In this document: positions 54,082 through 63,925 of the stretch, in pieces | Position numbering within the stretch: position 1 is the stretch's first letter | Layout: every line of letters starts with the position of its first letter | NCBI GenBank assembly: GCA_964612185.1 | Contig: CAZTCR010000012.1 | Span: forward strand, 5,634-69,633 | Source of the DNA: UBA1447 sp964612185 | GTDB lineage: Bacteria > Bacillota > Clostridia > Oscillospirales > Acutalibacteraceae | Reading direction: 5' to 3' | Length of the DNA stretch: 64,000 nt | Translations under genes and position numbers: made by a program | The notes under the pieces: model-generated | Told to the model about the DNA's origin: nothing | Database searches by the model: none | What the model saw: the letters and a program-made list of their open reading frames with translations, nothing else

Positions 54082-55893
54082 TTAATTATCATCGAGCTTG
54101 AGCACAGCCATGAATGCTTCCTGCGGAACTTCGACCGAACCGAACTGGCGCATGCGCTTTTTGCCCTCTTTTTGCTTTTCCAGCAGTTTTTTCTTGCGGG
54201 TAATGTCACCGCCGTAGCATTTGGCCAGCACATCCTTGCGCATCGCCTTGACCGTTTCACGCGCGATCACCTTGCCGCCGATGGCCACCTGAATAGGTAT
54301 TTCAAACATCTGGCGGGGGATGTTATCCTTGAGCCGTTCCGCAATCCGCCTCGCGCGGGGATAGGATTTGTCGGCATGGATGATAAAGGACAGCGCGTCA
54401 ATCACATCGCCGTTCATCATTACATCGAGCTTGACCAGGTTGGACTTGCGGTAATCGGTTAATTCATAATCGAAGGAGGCATAGCCCTTTGTGCGGGATT
54501 TTAAGGAATCGAAAAAGTCATAGATAATCTCATTGAGCGGGAGTTCATAATGGATATCCACACGGTCGGAGGTTACATAGGTCATGTCCTTAAAAATACC
54601 GCGGCGATCCTGGCACAAATCCATGATAGCGCCGACATATTCCGACGGTGAAAAGATGTGCGACGAAGTGAACGGCTCCTCGCTGAAAGCGATGCGGGCG
54701 GGGTCGGGGTAGTGGGTGGGGTTGTCAATTTCCACCACGGTATCGTCCGACAAATGGATTTTATAGATAACGCTCGGAATAGTCGTTATCAAATCAAGGT
54801 CATATTCCCGCTCCAAGCGTTCCTGCACAATTTCAAGATGCAGCAGCCCCAAAAAGCCGCAGCGGAAACCGAAGCCGAGCACACCGGAGGTTTCCGGTTC
54901 GTAAGATAAAGCGGCATCGTTGAGCTGCAGTTTTTCCAATGCTTCGCGCAGGTTGCCGTAGTCCGCGCCGTCCGCCGGGTAAATGCCGCAGAACACCATC
55001 GGGTTCACCTTGCGGTAACCGTGCAGCGCTTCCTTCGCGGGATTCGCGGCCAGGGTAACGGTATCGCCTACGCGGGCTTCGTTGACGGTTTTGATGGAGG
55101 CGGAAATATAGCCGACCTCGCCGGCAGCCAGCTCGTCCGCGGGTTCCATGCGCGTTGCCCGCATATAACCGACTTCAACAACGCTGAACTGCGCGCCGGT
55201 CGCCATCATGTTCATGATGTCTCCGGCTTTTATTTTGCCATCCATCACCCGCACATAGACGATAACGCCTTTGTAGCTGTCATACACAGAGTCAAACACC
55301 AGCGCGCGCAGCGGCGCGTTACTGTCGCCTTTCGGCGCGGGAATGTCCGCGATAATCCGGTCCAGCACCTGTGCCACATTTTCGCCTGTTTTCGCGGAAA
55401 CGCGCGGCGCATTGGAACAGTCGAGCCCGATGATATCCTCCACCTCGGCAGCCACCCGGTCCGGCTCTGCGGCAGGTAAATCGATTTTATTGATGACCGG
55501 CACCAGTTCCAAATCGTGGTCCAACGCCAGGTAGGTGTTGGCGAGCGTCTGTGCCTCAATGCCCTGGGAAGCGTCAATCACCAGCACAGCGCCCTCGCAC
55601 GCGGCAAGCGAGCGCGATACCTCATAGGTAAAGTCCACATGACCCGGCGTGTCGATTAAATTCAGGGCATATTCCTGCCCGTCTTTCGCCTTGTAATTGA
55701 GTTTGACGGCACGCGCCTTGATGGTGATGCCGCGCTCGCGCTCAAGGTCCATATTGTCCAACAGCTGCGTGGTCATGTCCCTGCGCGCGACGGATTCCGT
55801 CAGCTCTAAAAGCCTGTCCGCAAGGGTGGACTTGCCGTGGTCAATATGGGCGATGATGCAAAAATTCCGGATATTTTCCTTGGGAAAGGACAA
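54082..55893 (-). CDS. lepA: Elongation factor 4 (LepA), ribosomal back-translocase
   Basis: LepA is a translational GTPase related to EF-G that acts on stalled or initiating ribosomes. G1 is AHIDHGKST (14-22), then RERGITI, DTPGHVDF and NKIDLP; the LepA-specific C-terminal domain ends LEKQKEGKKRMRQFGSVEVPQEAFMAVL. Length 603 is standard. The start codon is TTG at 55893, 6 nt after GGAGGCG. Its leader is made almost entirely of repeat array D. Confidence 0.97.
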   Translation of the reverse strand: MSFPKENIRNFCIIAHIDHGKSTLADRLLELTESVARRDMTTQLLDNMDLERERGITIKARAVKLNYKAKDGQEYALNLIDTPGHVDFTYEVSRSLAACEGAVLVIDASQGIEAQTLANTYLALDHDLELVPVINKIDLPAAEPDRVAAEVEDIIGLDCSNAPRVSAKTGENVAQVLDRIIADIPAPKGDSNAPLRALVFDSVYDSYKGVIVYVRVMDGKIKAGDIMNMMATGAQFSVVEVGYMRATRMEPADELAAGEVGYISASIKTVNEARVGDTVTLAANPAKEALHGYRKVNPMVFCGIYPADGADYGNLREALEKLQLNDAALSYEPETSGVLGFGFRCGFLGLLHLEIVQERLEREYDLDLITTIPSVIYKIHLSDDTVVEIDNPTHYPDPARIAFSEEPFTSSHIFSPSEYVGAIMDLCQDRRGIFKDMTYVTSDRVDIHYELPLNEIIYDFFDSLKSRTKGYASFDYELTDYRKSNLVKLDVMMNGDVIDALSFIIHADKSYPRARRIAERLKDNIPRQMFEIPIQVAIGGKVIARETVKAMRKDVLAKCYGGDITRKKKLLEKQKEGKKRMRQFGSVEVPQEAFMAVLKLDDN

Positions 55894-55924
55894 TGTTTTC
55901 GCCTCCGCTTGTGGAATGTTGAAA

Positions 55925-56064
55925 GGTTAGCGATGGGTTAGCAATAGCTGAGCAATAGGTTAACAATGGCTGAGCAATGGGTTAGCGATAGGAGAACGGG
56001 GTTAAAGATTGTGAATCACTGGTTAACGATTGCTCAACAACTGCTCAGCAATCGCTCTGCTATT
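55925..56064. repeat. Foldback array D: about thirteen 11-bp units forming the lepA leader
   Basis: Seven units in one orientation (GGTTAGCGATG 55925, GGTTAGCAATA, GCTGAGCAATA, GGTTAACAATG, GCTGAGCAATG, GGTTAGCGATA, GGAGAACGGGG), a partly degenerate middle (56002-56021), then reversed units (GCTCAACAACT 56032, GCTCAGCAATC 56043, GCTCTGCTATT 56054). The -10 of lepA lies at 56072, so the transcript would start at the edge of the array. Confidence 0.85.
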
Positions 56065-56071
56065 GTACTGT

Positions 56072-56100
56072 ATTATAATTTATATTAATATCCGAGTCAA
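56072..56100 (-). promoter_or_regulatory. Sigma-A promoter of lepA
   Basis: Minus strand TTGACT (56095-56100) and TATAAT (56072-56077), 17-bp spacer. The start of transcription is expected near 56065, giving a leader of about 170 nt. Confidence 0.8.
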
Positions 56101-56119
56101 TAGAAACGCGCCCCGCCGC

Positions 56120-56148
56120 TTGCATATGCCGGGATAGAACGGTATAAT
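56120..56148 (+). promoter_or_regulatory. Sigma-A promoter of the psicose epimerase gene
   Basis: Plus strand TTGCAT (56120-56125) and TATAAT (56143-56148), 17-bp spacer, 35 nt before the start codon; divergent from the lepA promoter. Confidence 0.75.
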
Positions 56149-56183
56149 TTAGTCGTGATATCTAACCAAAAGGAAATGATGAA

Positions 56184-57053
56184 ATGAAATATGGTATCTA
56201 CTACGCTTATTGGGAGAACGAATGGAGCGCAAATTATCTGCCCTATATCAAAAGGACAGCGGAACTCGGGTTTGATATCCTGGAAATTGCCTGTACACCA
56301 ATCCCCGGTAACACCCCTGTACAACTGGCTGAACTGAAAGCCGCCGCTGCGGCATACGGTATCACACTCACCGGCGGGCACGGCCCGAGCACAAAGCATA
56401 ACCTGGCATCCCCTGACCCGGCCATAGTGCGGGCGGGCATGGATTTTTACACCGCGTTGTTCAAGAACCTGGATATTCTCGGCATACACAAGGTCGGCGG
56501 CGGCATCTACTCCTATTGGCCGGTTGACTATTCCAAACCGATGGACAAAGCCGGTGACCGTGCGCGCAGTATTGAAAATGTCCGCAAGTTGTCGCATATC
56601 GCAAAAGAAAGCGGTGTCACCCTTTGCTTGGAAGTACTCAACCGCTTTGAAGGGTATCTGCTGAATACGGCGGAGGAGGGTGTCCGCTTTGTGGACGAGG
56701 TCGGCGCGGATAATGTGAAGCTGACGCTGGATACTTTCCACATGAATATTGAAGAGGACAGCTTCGGTGGGGCAATCCGGCTGGCGGGCGACTGGCTCGG
56801 GCATCTGCACATCGGCGAAGCGAACCGCCGCGTACCGGGCAAGGGCAGGCTTCCCTGGGCGGAAATCGGCGAAGCGCTCAAAGATATCAATTTTACCGGT
56901 GATGTGGTGATGGAACCGTTTGTTCGCACCGGCGGAACGGTCGGCTCCGATATCAAGATTTGGCGGGAACTGGAACAGAACACGGATGACGCTAGTTTGG
57001 ACAGGGACGCCAAAGAATCGCTGACATTTATTAAGGGTGTTTTTGAGGGGTAG
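56184..57053 (+). CDS. D-psicose (D-allulose) 3-epimerase
   Basis: A 289-residue TIM-barrel ketose 3-epimerase that interconverts D-fructose and D-psicose (allulose) with Mn or Co. It follows the Clostridium cellulolyticum enzyme closely: MKYGIYYAYWE start, GGHGPS, YSYWPVDYSKP, LEVLNRFEGYLLNTAEEG, LDTFHMNIEED. The metal ligands are Glu150, Asp183, His209 and Glu244, all in the same numbering as that enzyme. AAGGA precedes the ATG. It is a single-gene unit; D-tagatose or other ketoses may also be substrates. Confidence 0.93.
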   Translation: MKYGIYYAYWENEWSANYLPYIKRTAELGFDILEIACTPIPGNTPVQLAELKAAAAAYGITLTGGHGPSTKHNLASPDPAIVRAGMDFYTALFKNLDILGIHKVGGGIYSYWPVDYSKPMDKAGDRARSIENVRKLSHIAKESGVTLCLEVLNRFEGYLLNTAEEGVRFVDEVGADNVKLTLDTFHMNIEEDSFGGAIRLAGDWLGHLHIGEANRRVPGKGRLPWAEIGEALKDINFTGDVVMEPFVRTGGTVGSDIKIWRELEQNTDDASLDRDAKESLTFIKGVFEG

Positions 57054-57093
57054 ATACTGCCGGTTTGTCAATAGTTTTTAAAAGAATTTAATC

Positions 57094-57132
57094 GGGCTGC
57101 CTTTTACGATGTAAAATCGCGAAAGACAGCCC
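57094..57132. terminator. Hairpin between convergent genes, possible two-way terminator
   Basis: A GGGCTG.CTTT/AAAG.CAGCCC stem lies between the ends of the epimerase (plus) and the giant secreted protein (minus). It is followed on the plus strand by AATGCATTTTTG and on the minus strand by GATTAAATTCTTTT. Confidence 0.6.
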
Positions 57133-57151
57133 AATGCATTTTTGCTATACC

Positions 57152-60100
57152 TTACGCAACAAGCCCCGTCGTTTGGTCAATGGTGATAACATAGTTTTCC
57201 GCATCAACCGCAATGCCGGCATCCATACTGTCGACTTTTCCATCATCGTTCAAGTCGGCGGCTTCTATTTTTGCGGCATCTTCGGTTTCATCCCAATCGA
57301 CTAAATAGTTTTCATAGTCGACCATTGTTCCGGCATCCATGCTGTCAATCGTCGCGTCACCGTTGACATCGCCATAGATTATTAACGTATATGACGCGAC
57401 AACGCTGTTCGGCATCGCGTTCTTGGCTGTGCTGACAACATTAACAATTGTGCCTGTGCCGAAGCCGTTTGATGTTGGAATATATTGCAGTTCATAGCCT
57501 TCCTTCACGACAACGAAATCATCTAATGAAGAAATCCCTGCTGTAAGTCCATATATAAATCCGTTTTCTGTGTCGATGATGGTTGTTTTGCCAGGAACCG
57601 CTTGGAGAAGCTGTCCGCCTGTACCATCAACAAGAGCAATATCAAACGTGGTTTGCGCACCCATATAGGTTAAAATTATTGTGAATGTTCCAATTTTATA
57701 TTCATCATCAGCAGAAAATCCAATTTCATAACCATTAAAACTTAAGTCATCGAAATCAGCGAAAACCCATACAGCACTGGTTTCGTCTGTGTAGTAAACC
57801 GTCATTTCCATACCGTTTAAATCTAATATATCAACATCAAAAATAAATTCTGTTTTATCCGGCAGTTTCGTAACCTCAATGTTTGCTACCGGATTTTCTG
57901 TTCCGGTTATCATGAATGTCGTACTCCTGTCCATATATTTTACCGTTATTGTGTTGCTGCCAACAATTAAGTTGTTGTTATTAATTGAAACATTGTAGTC
58001 GTTGAAATACGAACCGTCATCATTAAAGCTCCATACCGCGCTTGTTCCGTCCGTATAACTCACCGTTATTTCCATACCGGTTTTGTCTATCCAGTTTTCC
58101 AACCCCGCGATATATTCCGTTTTGTCCGGCAGTTTCGTGACTTCTATGCTTGCGACCGGTGTTTCAACCACTTCCACTTCAAAGGTGGTCTGTGCATCCA
58201 TATAAATTACTATAACCGGGTTGCTGCCTAACTGCCAAGGGGTATTGTTTTGATCTGAATTCCAATTCACCTGGTATCCGTTAAAGAAGGAGCCATCCTC
58301 ATCATAACTCCAAACCTCGCTGGTACCATTTGTATAAGAGACCGTCAGCTCCATACCATTCATGCTATAGTAATAATGGAAATATTGAATATATTCTTGC
58401 TGTGCCTCGTCCCATCTGGTTCTCCAATTGCCGTCCGCATTCTCTACATAGGTCGTTTTGTTTGGCAGTTTCGTGACCTCTATACTTGCGACTGGTGTTT
58501 CAACCACTTCGAAATTAAAGGGTGTGCTTTTTTCAAGATAGCTTAATGTTACTGGATTGCTGCCTAACTGCCACGGGGTATCGTATTGATCTACGTTCCA
58601 ATTCAAATTGTAACCGTTAAAGTAGGAGCCGTCCTCATCATAACTCCATACTGCGCTGGTGCCGTCTGTATAATAGACCGTCAGCTCCATGCCATTCAGG
58701 TCATAGCTATAATAGAAAAACGGAACAACTTTCTGCTGTGTTTCATCCCATCTAGTTCGCCAATTACCATCTGTGTTTTCTATATAAGTTGTTTTATCCG
58801 GAAGTTTCGTGACCTCAATTCTTTCTACGGGGTTTTCTATGACTTCGACATCAAATGTTGTCTCAGCGCCCATATAGCTTACCGTTACCGTATTGCCGCC
58901 TAACTGCCACGGGGTATTGTATTGATCAGTATACCAATTCACCTGGTAACCGATAAAGTAGGGGTAGGGGTAGTCCTCATTATAACTCCACACTTCGTTG
59001 GTACCGTCTGTAAAATTGATTGTCAGTTCCATACCATTCATGGCATAATTATAGAAAAAGAACGGAATCTGTTTCTGCTGTGCCTCGTCCCATCTGCTAT
59101 CCCAATAACCATCTGCATTTTCTATATAATTTATTTTATCCGGAAGTTTCGTAACCTCAATACTTTCTACGGGGTTTTCTATGACTTCAACATCAAATGT
59201 TGTCTCAGCGCCCATATAGCTTACCGTTACCGTATTTCCGCCTAACTGCCACGGGGTGTTGTGTTGATCTGTATACCAATTCACATTATATCCATTAAAG
59301 TAGGAACCGACCTCATTATAACGCCACACTGCGTTGGTGCCGTCTGTATAATAGATTGTGAGTTCCATGCCATTCATGTCGTTCATGTCATAACAGAAGA
59401 ACGAAATATAATCTTGAAGCGCTTCGTCCCATCTGTTACTCCAATAGCCATCGATATTTTCGATATAAGTTGTTTTGTCCGGGAGTTCTGTGACTTCAAT
59501 ACTTTCAACTGGATTTTCTATCCCAGTTACCTCAAAAGTCGTGCTTTTACCCATATACCAAACTGTCACTGTGTTGTCTCCGAGTACTATATCGTCATAA
59601 TAAAAGTTAAAGGAATATCCATTGTAGTATAGATCGTCCTCGTCATAGCTCCATACATCACTTGTACCATCCGTATAATCTACCGTTATCTCCATCCCGG
59701 TACGATTAATACCGTTTACGCCGTAATACAAACCTGCAATGTATTCCTTTTTATCCGGTAACTGTGTGACTTCGATTCTCTCTACGGGACTTTCCACTAC
59801 TTCAAATTCAAAGGTGGTCTGTGCGCTCATATAACTTACCGTTACCGGATTACCGCCTAACTGCCACGGGATATTGTATTGATCGGTACTCCAATTCACC
59901 TGGTATCCGTTAAAGTAGGAGCCGTCCTCATCACTACTCCAAACCTCGCTGGTCCCGTCAGTATAATGAATTGTCAGTTCCAATCCTTGAATGCTCCAGT
60001 AATAATAGAAAAACGGAACTTCTTCCTGCTGTGCTTCATCCCATATGGTGCGCCACTCGCCATCTATGTTTTCAATACAGCTTGTTTTATTAGGCAGTTT

Positions 60101-63100
60101 CGCGACCTCAATGCTTGCGACCGGTGTTTCGACCACTTCCATATCAAAGGTAGTCTGTGCGCCCATATAACTTACGGTTACCGGATTGCCGCCTAACTGC
60201 CACGGGATATTGTATTGATCGGTACTCCAATTCACCTGGTATCCGTTGAAGTAGGAGCCGTTCTCATCATAACTCCACACTTCGCTCGTGCTGTCTGTAT
60301 AATAGATTGTCAGTTCCATACCGTTCATGCTATTCATTTCATAATAGAAGTACGGTACTTCTTTCTGCTGTGCCTCGTCCCATCTGTTTCCCCAATAGCC
60401 ATCTATATTCTCAATATATGTTGATTTGTCCGGCAGTTTTGTGACTTCAATGCTTTCGACGGGGTTTTCTATACCGCTTATCTCAAAAGTCGTCTGTGCG
60501 CCCATATACAGGACATTTATTGTGTTGCTCCCGACTATAAAATTATCATAAGAAAAATCAAAATAATATTCGTTGTAATATGAACCGTCCTCATCATAGC
60601 GCCATACCTCACTGGTTCCATTGGTATAATGTATCGTTATTTCTGTACCGGTACGTCTAATATCGTTATCCACACCCACGATATAATGCGTTTTATCCGG
60701 CAACTGTGTGACATCGATGCTCTCTACGGGACTTTCCACTACTTCAAATTCAAAGGTAGTCTGTGCGCTCATATAACTTACCGTCAACGGATTGCCGCCT
60801 AACTGCCACGGGGTATTGTATTGATCGGTACTACAATTCACATAGTATCCGTTAAAGTAGGAATCGTACTCATCATAACTCCACACTGCACTCGTGCCGT
60901 CTTTATAATAAACCGTCAGCTCCATACCATTCATGTCATAGTAATAGTAAAAGAATGGAACATGCTCCTGTTGTATTTCATCCCATCTGTTACCCCAATA
61001 GCCATTGATATTTTCAATATATGTTGATTTGTTCGGCAGCTTTGTGACTTCGATGCTATCGACAGGATTTTCAACCACTTCGAAATTAAACGTTGTGCTA
61101 TTTTCAAGATAACTTGCTGTAACCTGGTTGCCGCCTAACTGCCAAGGTGTATTGTATTGATCTGTGTTACAATTCACTTCGTATCCGTTAAAGTAGGGGC
61201 CGTACTCATCATAACTCCAAACCTCGCTGGTGCCGTCTGTATGATAGACCGTCAGTTCCATGCCATTCAGGCTATAGTTGTAGTAGAAAACAGGAACATG
61301 TTCCTGCTGTGCTTCATCCCATCTGATTGTCCAAAATCCGTCCGCATTTTCTATATATGTCGTTTTGTCCGGCAACTTGGTAACCTCTATGCTCTCGACA
61401 GGGTTTTCGATCACTTTTACATCAAAGGTGGTCTGTACATCCATATATGTTGCTATTACCGGGTTGCTGCCTAACTGCCACGGGACAATGTATTGATTGA
61501 CATACCAATTCACTTGGTATCCGTAAAAGTAGGAACCGTTCTCATCATAGCTCCATACTGCGCTGGTCCCGTCTGTATAAGAAATCGTCAGTTCCATACC
61601 ATTCATGCTATAGTTATAATAAAAAAACGGAACATATTCCTGCTGTGCTCCATCCCATCTGCTATCCCAATAACCATAGATATTTTCAATATATGTTGAT
61701 TTGTCCGGCAGTTTTGTAACCGCTATGCTTGCGACCGGGTTTTCTATCCCCATTACTTCAAAAGTCGTACTTATGCCCATATACCATACCGTTATGATGT
61801 TGCTGCCGACTGTAAAGTTATCATAGTAAAAATCGAAATAACAGTCGTTGAAATATAGACCGTAGTCATTATAGTACCATAGGGCGCTGGTACCGTCCGC
61901 ATAATGCACTAGTATTTCCATTCCATCAAGATAAACCCCGTTATCCACACCCACAAGGTAGTCGGTTTTGTCAGGTGTTCTTGTAATTTCGATGCTTGAC
62001 GCATTCCAATATTTATAAAAATTTGCATTAATATATAAATCTTCCGCAGGCATCGTTAAGAAGTAGGTATCCCAGCCAATAAAATTATGTCCATCCTTGT
62101 ACGGATCATCAGGATAACTGATATAATCGCCGTATGTAACCGGTATAACCGCATATTCTACACCGTCTACCAGAAAATAAGCATAATAGATGTTCGCATC
62201 AAACATCGCATAGATATAGATGTCTTCCGCAGGCATTGTTTCGTAGCTGGTATCCCAGCCGATGAAAGTATACCCATCAATAGATGGATCATCAGGATAA
62301 TTGATATTATCTCCGAATGTAATCGGGATGATATATTCCATTCCATCGATAAAAAAATAGGCATTGTAGGTGTTTATCTCGAACACTGCATTAAAATAAA
62401 GATCTTCCGCGGGCATCGTTTCGTAGGAAGCTTGCCATCCAAGGAATGTATGTCCTTCCTTATATGGATCAGCTGGATAACTGATATAATCGCCGTATAT
62501 AATCGGGATAACAGTATATTCCATTCCGTCAACCATAAAATACGCATAATAAGTATTTACATCGAACATTGCATTAAAATAGATATCTTCCGCGGGCATT
62601 GTTTCGTAGTAGTTATCCCAGCCAATAAAAGTGTTTCCGTCCTTATACGGGTTAGTTGGATTACTGATATAATCACCGTATGTAACCGGTATAACCGCAT
62701 ATTCTGCACCGTCTACCAGAAAATGTGCATAATAGGTATTTATTTCAAACATCGCATAGATATTGATGTCTTCCGCGGGCATCGTTTCATAGTTGGTACC
62801 CCATCCGATGAAAGTATTCCCATCAATATATGGATCATCAGGATAGCTGATATAATCTCCGTACGTAATCGGGATAGAAGTATATTCCATTCCATTAATA
62901 TAATAATGAGCACAGTAAATGTTTATCTCGAACACTGCATTAAAATAGAGATCTTCCGCGGGCATCGTTTCGTAGGAAGATTGCCATCCAAGAAATGTGT
63001 AGCCTTCCTTATATGGATCATTAGGATAACTGATATAATCTCCGTATGCAATCGGGATAACTGTATATTCTGCGCCGTCGACTAAAAAATATGCGTTGTA

Positions 63101-63925
63101 GATGTTTATCTCGAACATCGCATAGACATATATATCTTCCGCAGGCATTGTGTCGTAGTAGGTATCCCAGCCAAGGAAAGTGTATCCAACCTTATTTGGA
63201 TCATCTGGATAACTGACATTTGATCCGTATGTAATCGGGATAATATATTCTATTCCATCAATAAAATAATAGGCATTGTAGGTGTTTATCTCGAACACTG
63301 CATTAAAATAGATATCCTCTGCAGGCATTGTTTCGTAGGAAGCTTGCCATCCAAGGAATGTATATCCTTCCTTATATGGATCAGCTGGATAACCGATATA
63401 ATCTCCGTATGCAATCGGGATAACTGCATATTCTGCGCCGTCGACCAAAAAATATGCGTTGTAGGTGTTTACATCGAAAATTGCATTAAAATAGATATCT
63501 TCAGCTGGCATTGTTTCGTAGTAGGTATCCCAGCCAATAAAAGTGTATCCGACCTTATTTGGGTCATCTGGATAACTGATATAATCGCCAACTGTTATCG
63601 GAATAGCAGCATATATTTCGCCATCAACCCAAAAATATGCATTAAAAGTATCTTCCTCCCCCTCAGCAAAGGATGACGTTTCTTCCAATGGTATACTTGC
63701 AGAAACAGAAGGCTCTTGGCCAGCAATGAAATCTCCTTCCGCTGTCACATTAGGCGGTATTAGTGTTTCACTATCGTCTTCCGTCCATGCATAATCGTTT
63801 ATTTCGGCCTCTGTGTCAAAGGTGTTTTCATTAACATCAACTGCTGAAGCAGAGAGAACCCCCACCGGTATCATCGCAAACAACATTGCCATTGCCAAAA
63901 GAGCGGATAGCGCTTTTTTCATCAT
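57152..63925 (-). CDS. Giant secreted protein: 9 InlB-type repeats, 14 Ig-like repeats, dockerin
   Basis: A 2257-residue exported protein. Signal peptide MMKKALSALLAMAMLFAMIPVGVLSASA; a 65-residue acidic linker; nine InlB/Flg_new-like repeats of about 61 residues (pattern Y-AYF-VDG-EY--IPI-YGDYISYP, YTFIGW-TYYETMPAEDIY); fourteen Ig-like repeats (VESIEVTKLPDKTTYIE, GMELTVYYTDGTSAVWSYD, TVSYMGAQTTFEV) in short (about 90) and long (about 112) forms; a linker; and a C-terminal type I dockerin with two Ca-binding loops (DVNGDATIDSMDAG, DLNDDGKVDSMDAG). GGAGG lies 5 nt before the ATG at 63925. Likely a surface or scaffold-bound adhesin; no catalytic domain seen. Confidence 0.88.
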   Translation of the reverse strand: MMKKALSALLAMAMLFAMIPVGVLSASAVDVNENTFDTEAEINDYAWTEDDSETLIPPNVTAEGDFIAGQEPSVSASIPLEETSSFAEGEEDTFNAYFWVDGEIYAAIPITVGDYISYPDDPNKVGYTFIGWDTYYETMPAEDIYFNAIFDVNTYNAYFLVDGAEYAVIPIAYGDYIGYPADPYKEGYTFLGWQASYETMPAEDIYFNAVFEINTYNAYYFIDGIEYIIPITYGSNVSYPDDPNKVGYTFLGWDTYYDTMPAEDIYVYAMFEINIYNAYFLVDGAEYTVIPIAYGDYISYPNDPYKEGYTFLGWQSSYETMPAEDLYFNAVFEINIYCAHYYINGMEYTSIPITYGDYISYPDDPYIDGNTFIGWGTNYETMPAEDINIYAMFEINTYYAHFLVDGAEYAVIPVTYGDYISNPTNPYKDGNTFIGWDNYYETMPAEDIYFNAMFDVNTYYAYFMVDGMEYTVIPIIYGDYISYPADPYKEGHTFLGWQASYETMPAEDLYFNAVFEINTYNAYFFIDGMEYIIPITFGDNINYPDDPSIDGYTFIGWDTSYETMPAEDIYIYAMFDANIYYAYFLVDGVEYAVIPVTYGDYISYPDDPYKDGHNFIGWDTYFLTMPAEDLYINANFYKYWNASSIEITRTPDKTDYLVGVDNGVYLDGMEILVHYADGTSALWYYNDYGLYFNDCYFDFYYDNFTVGSNIITVWYMGISTTFEVMGIENPVASIAVTKLPDKSTYIENIYGYWDSRWDGAQQEYVPFFYYNYSMNGMELTISYTDGTSAVWSYDENGSYFYGYQVNWYVNQYIVPWQLGSNPVIATYMDVQTTFDVKVIENPVESIEVTKLPDKTTYIENADGFWTIRWDEAQQEHVPVFYYNYSLNGMELTVYHTDGTSEVWSYDEYGPYFNGYEVNCNTDQYNTPWQLGGNQVTASYLENSTTFNFEVVENPVDSIEVTKLPNKSTYIENINGYWGNRWDEIQQEHVPFFYYYYDMNGMELTVYYKDGTSAVWSYDEYDSYFNGYYVNCSTDQYNTPWQLGGNPLTVSYMSAQTTFEFEVVESPVESIDVTQLPDKTHYIVGVDNDIRRTGTEITIHYTNGTSEVWRYDEDGSYYNEYYFDFSYDNFIVGSNTINVLYMGAQTTFEISGIENPVESIEVTKLPDKSTYIENIDGYWGNRWDEAQQKEVPYFYYEMNSMNGMELTIYYTDSTSEVWSYDENGSYFNGYQVNWSTDQYNIPWQLGGNPVTVSYMGAQTTFDMEVVETPVASIEVAKLPNKTSCIENIDGEWRTIWDEAQQEEVPFFYYYWSIQGLELTIHYTDGTSEVWSSDEDGSYFNGYQVNWSTDQYNIPWQLGGNPVTVSYMSAQTTFEFEVVESPVERIEVTQLPDKKEYIAGLYYGVNGINRTGMEITVDYTDGTSDVWSYDEDDLYYNGYSFNFYYDDIVLGDNTVTVWYMGKSTTFEVTGIENPVESIEVTELPDKTTYIENIDGYWSNRWDEALQDYISFFCYDMNDMNGMELTIYYTDGTNAVWRYNEVGSYFNGYNVNWYTDQHNTPWQLGGNTVTVSYMGAETTFDVEVIENPVESIEVTKLPDKINYIENADGYWDSRWDEAQQKQIPFFFYNYAMNGMELTINFTDGTNEVWSYNEDYPYPYFIGYQVNWYTDQYNTPWQLGGNTVTVSYMGAETTFDVEVIENPVERIEVTKLPDKTTYIENTDGNWRTRWDETQQKVVPFFYYSYDLNGMELTVYYTDGTSAVWSYDEDGSYFNGYNLNWNVDQYDTPWQLGSNPVTLSYLEKSTPFNFEVVETPVASIEVTKLPNKTTYVENADGNWRTRWDEAQQEYIQYFHYYYSMNGMELTVSYTNGTSEVWSYDEDGSFFNGYQVNWNSDQNNTPWQLGSNPVIVIYMDAQTTFEVEVVETPVASIEVTKLPDKTEYIAGLENWIDKTGMEITVSYTDGTSAVWSFNDDGSYFNDYNVSINNNNLIVGSNTITVKYMDRSTTFMITGTENPVANIEVTKLPDKTEFIFDVDILDLNGMEMTVYYTDETSAVWVFADFDDLSFNGYEIGFSADDEYKIGTFTIILTYMGAQTTFDIALVDGTGGQLLQAVPGKTTIIDTENGFIYGLTAGISSLDDFVVVKEGYELQYIPTSNGFGTGTIVNVVSTAKNAMPNSVVASYTLIIYGDVNGDATIDSMDAGTMVDYENYLVDWDETEDAAKIEAADLNDDGKVDSMDAGIAVDAENYVITIDQTTGLVA
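57630..62005 (-). repeat. Fourteen tandem Ig-like repeats (coding)
   Basis: Each unit starts with a V-SIEVTKLPDK-like strand and ends TTFEVxxxENP. Five are short (about 90 aa; numbers 1, 5, 8, 13, 14) and nine long, the latter with an added IENxxGxWxxRWDEAQQ insert and a PWQLGGNPVTVSYM strand. Order from the N terminus: S LLL S LL S LLLL S S. Nucleotide identity between long units is visibly high, so recombination is expected. Confidence 0.8.
62012..63649 (-). repeat. Nine tandem InlB-type repeats (coding)
   Basis: Nine units of about 183 bp (about 61 aa), each with TMPAED and a GW pair (FIGWDTYY or FLGWQASY). Alternate units show two flavours, D-TYYETMPAEDIY and Q-SYETMPAEDLY, which hints at duplication of two-unit blocks. 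Confidence 0.8.

Noticed and set aside
56097..57071. Long open frame of 324 codons on the minus strand opposite the epimerase gene
   Set aside because: It is antisense to a gene with complete catalytic ligands, has no family features and lacks a good ribosome binding site.
62087..63085. 332-codon plus-strand repetitive frame opposite the InlB repeats
   Set aside because: The repeat pattern is simply the complement of the coding repeats; no signal peptide or start site.
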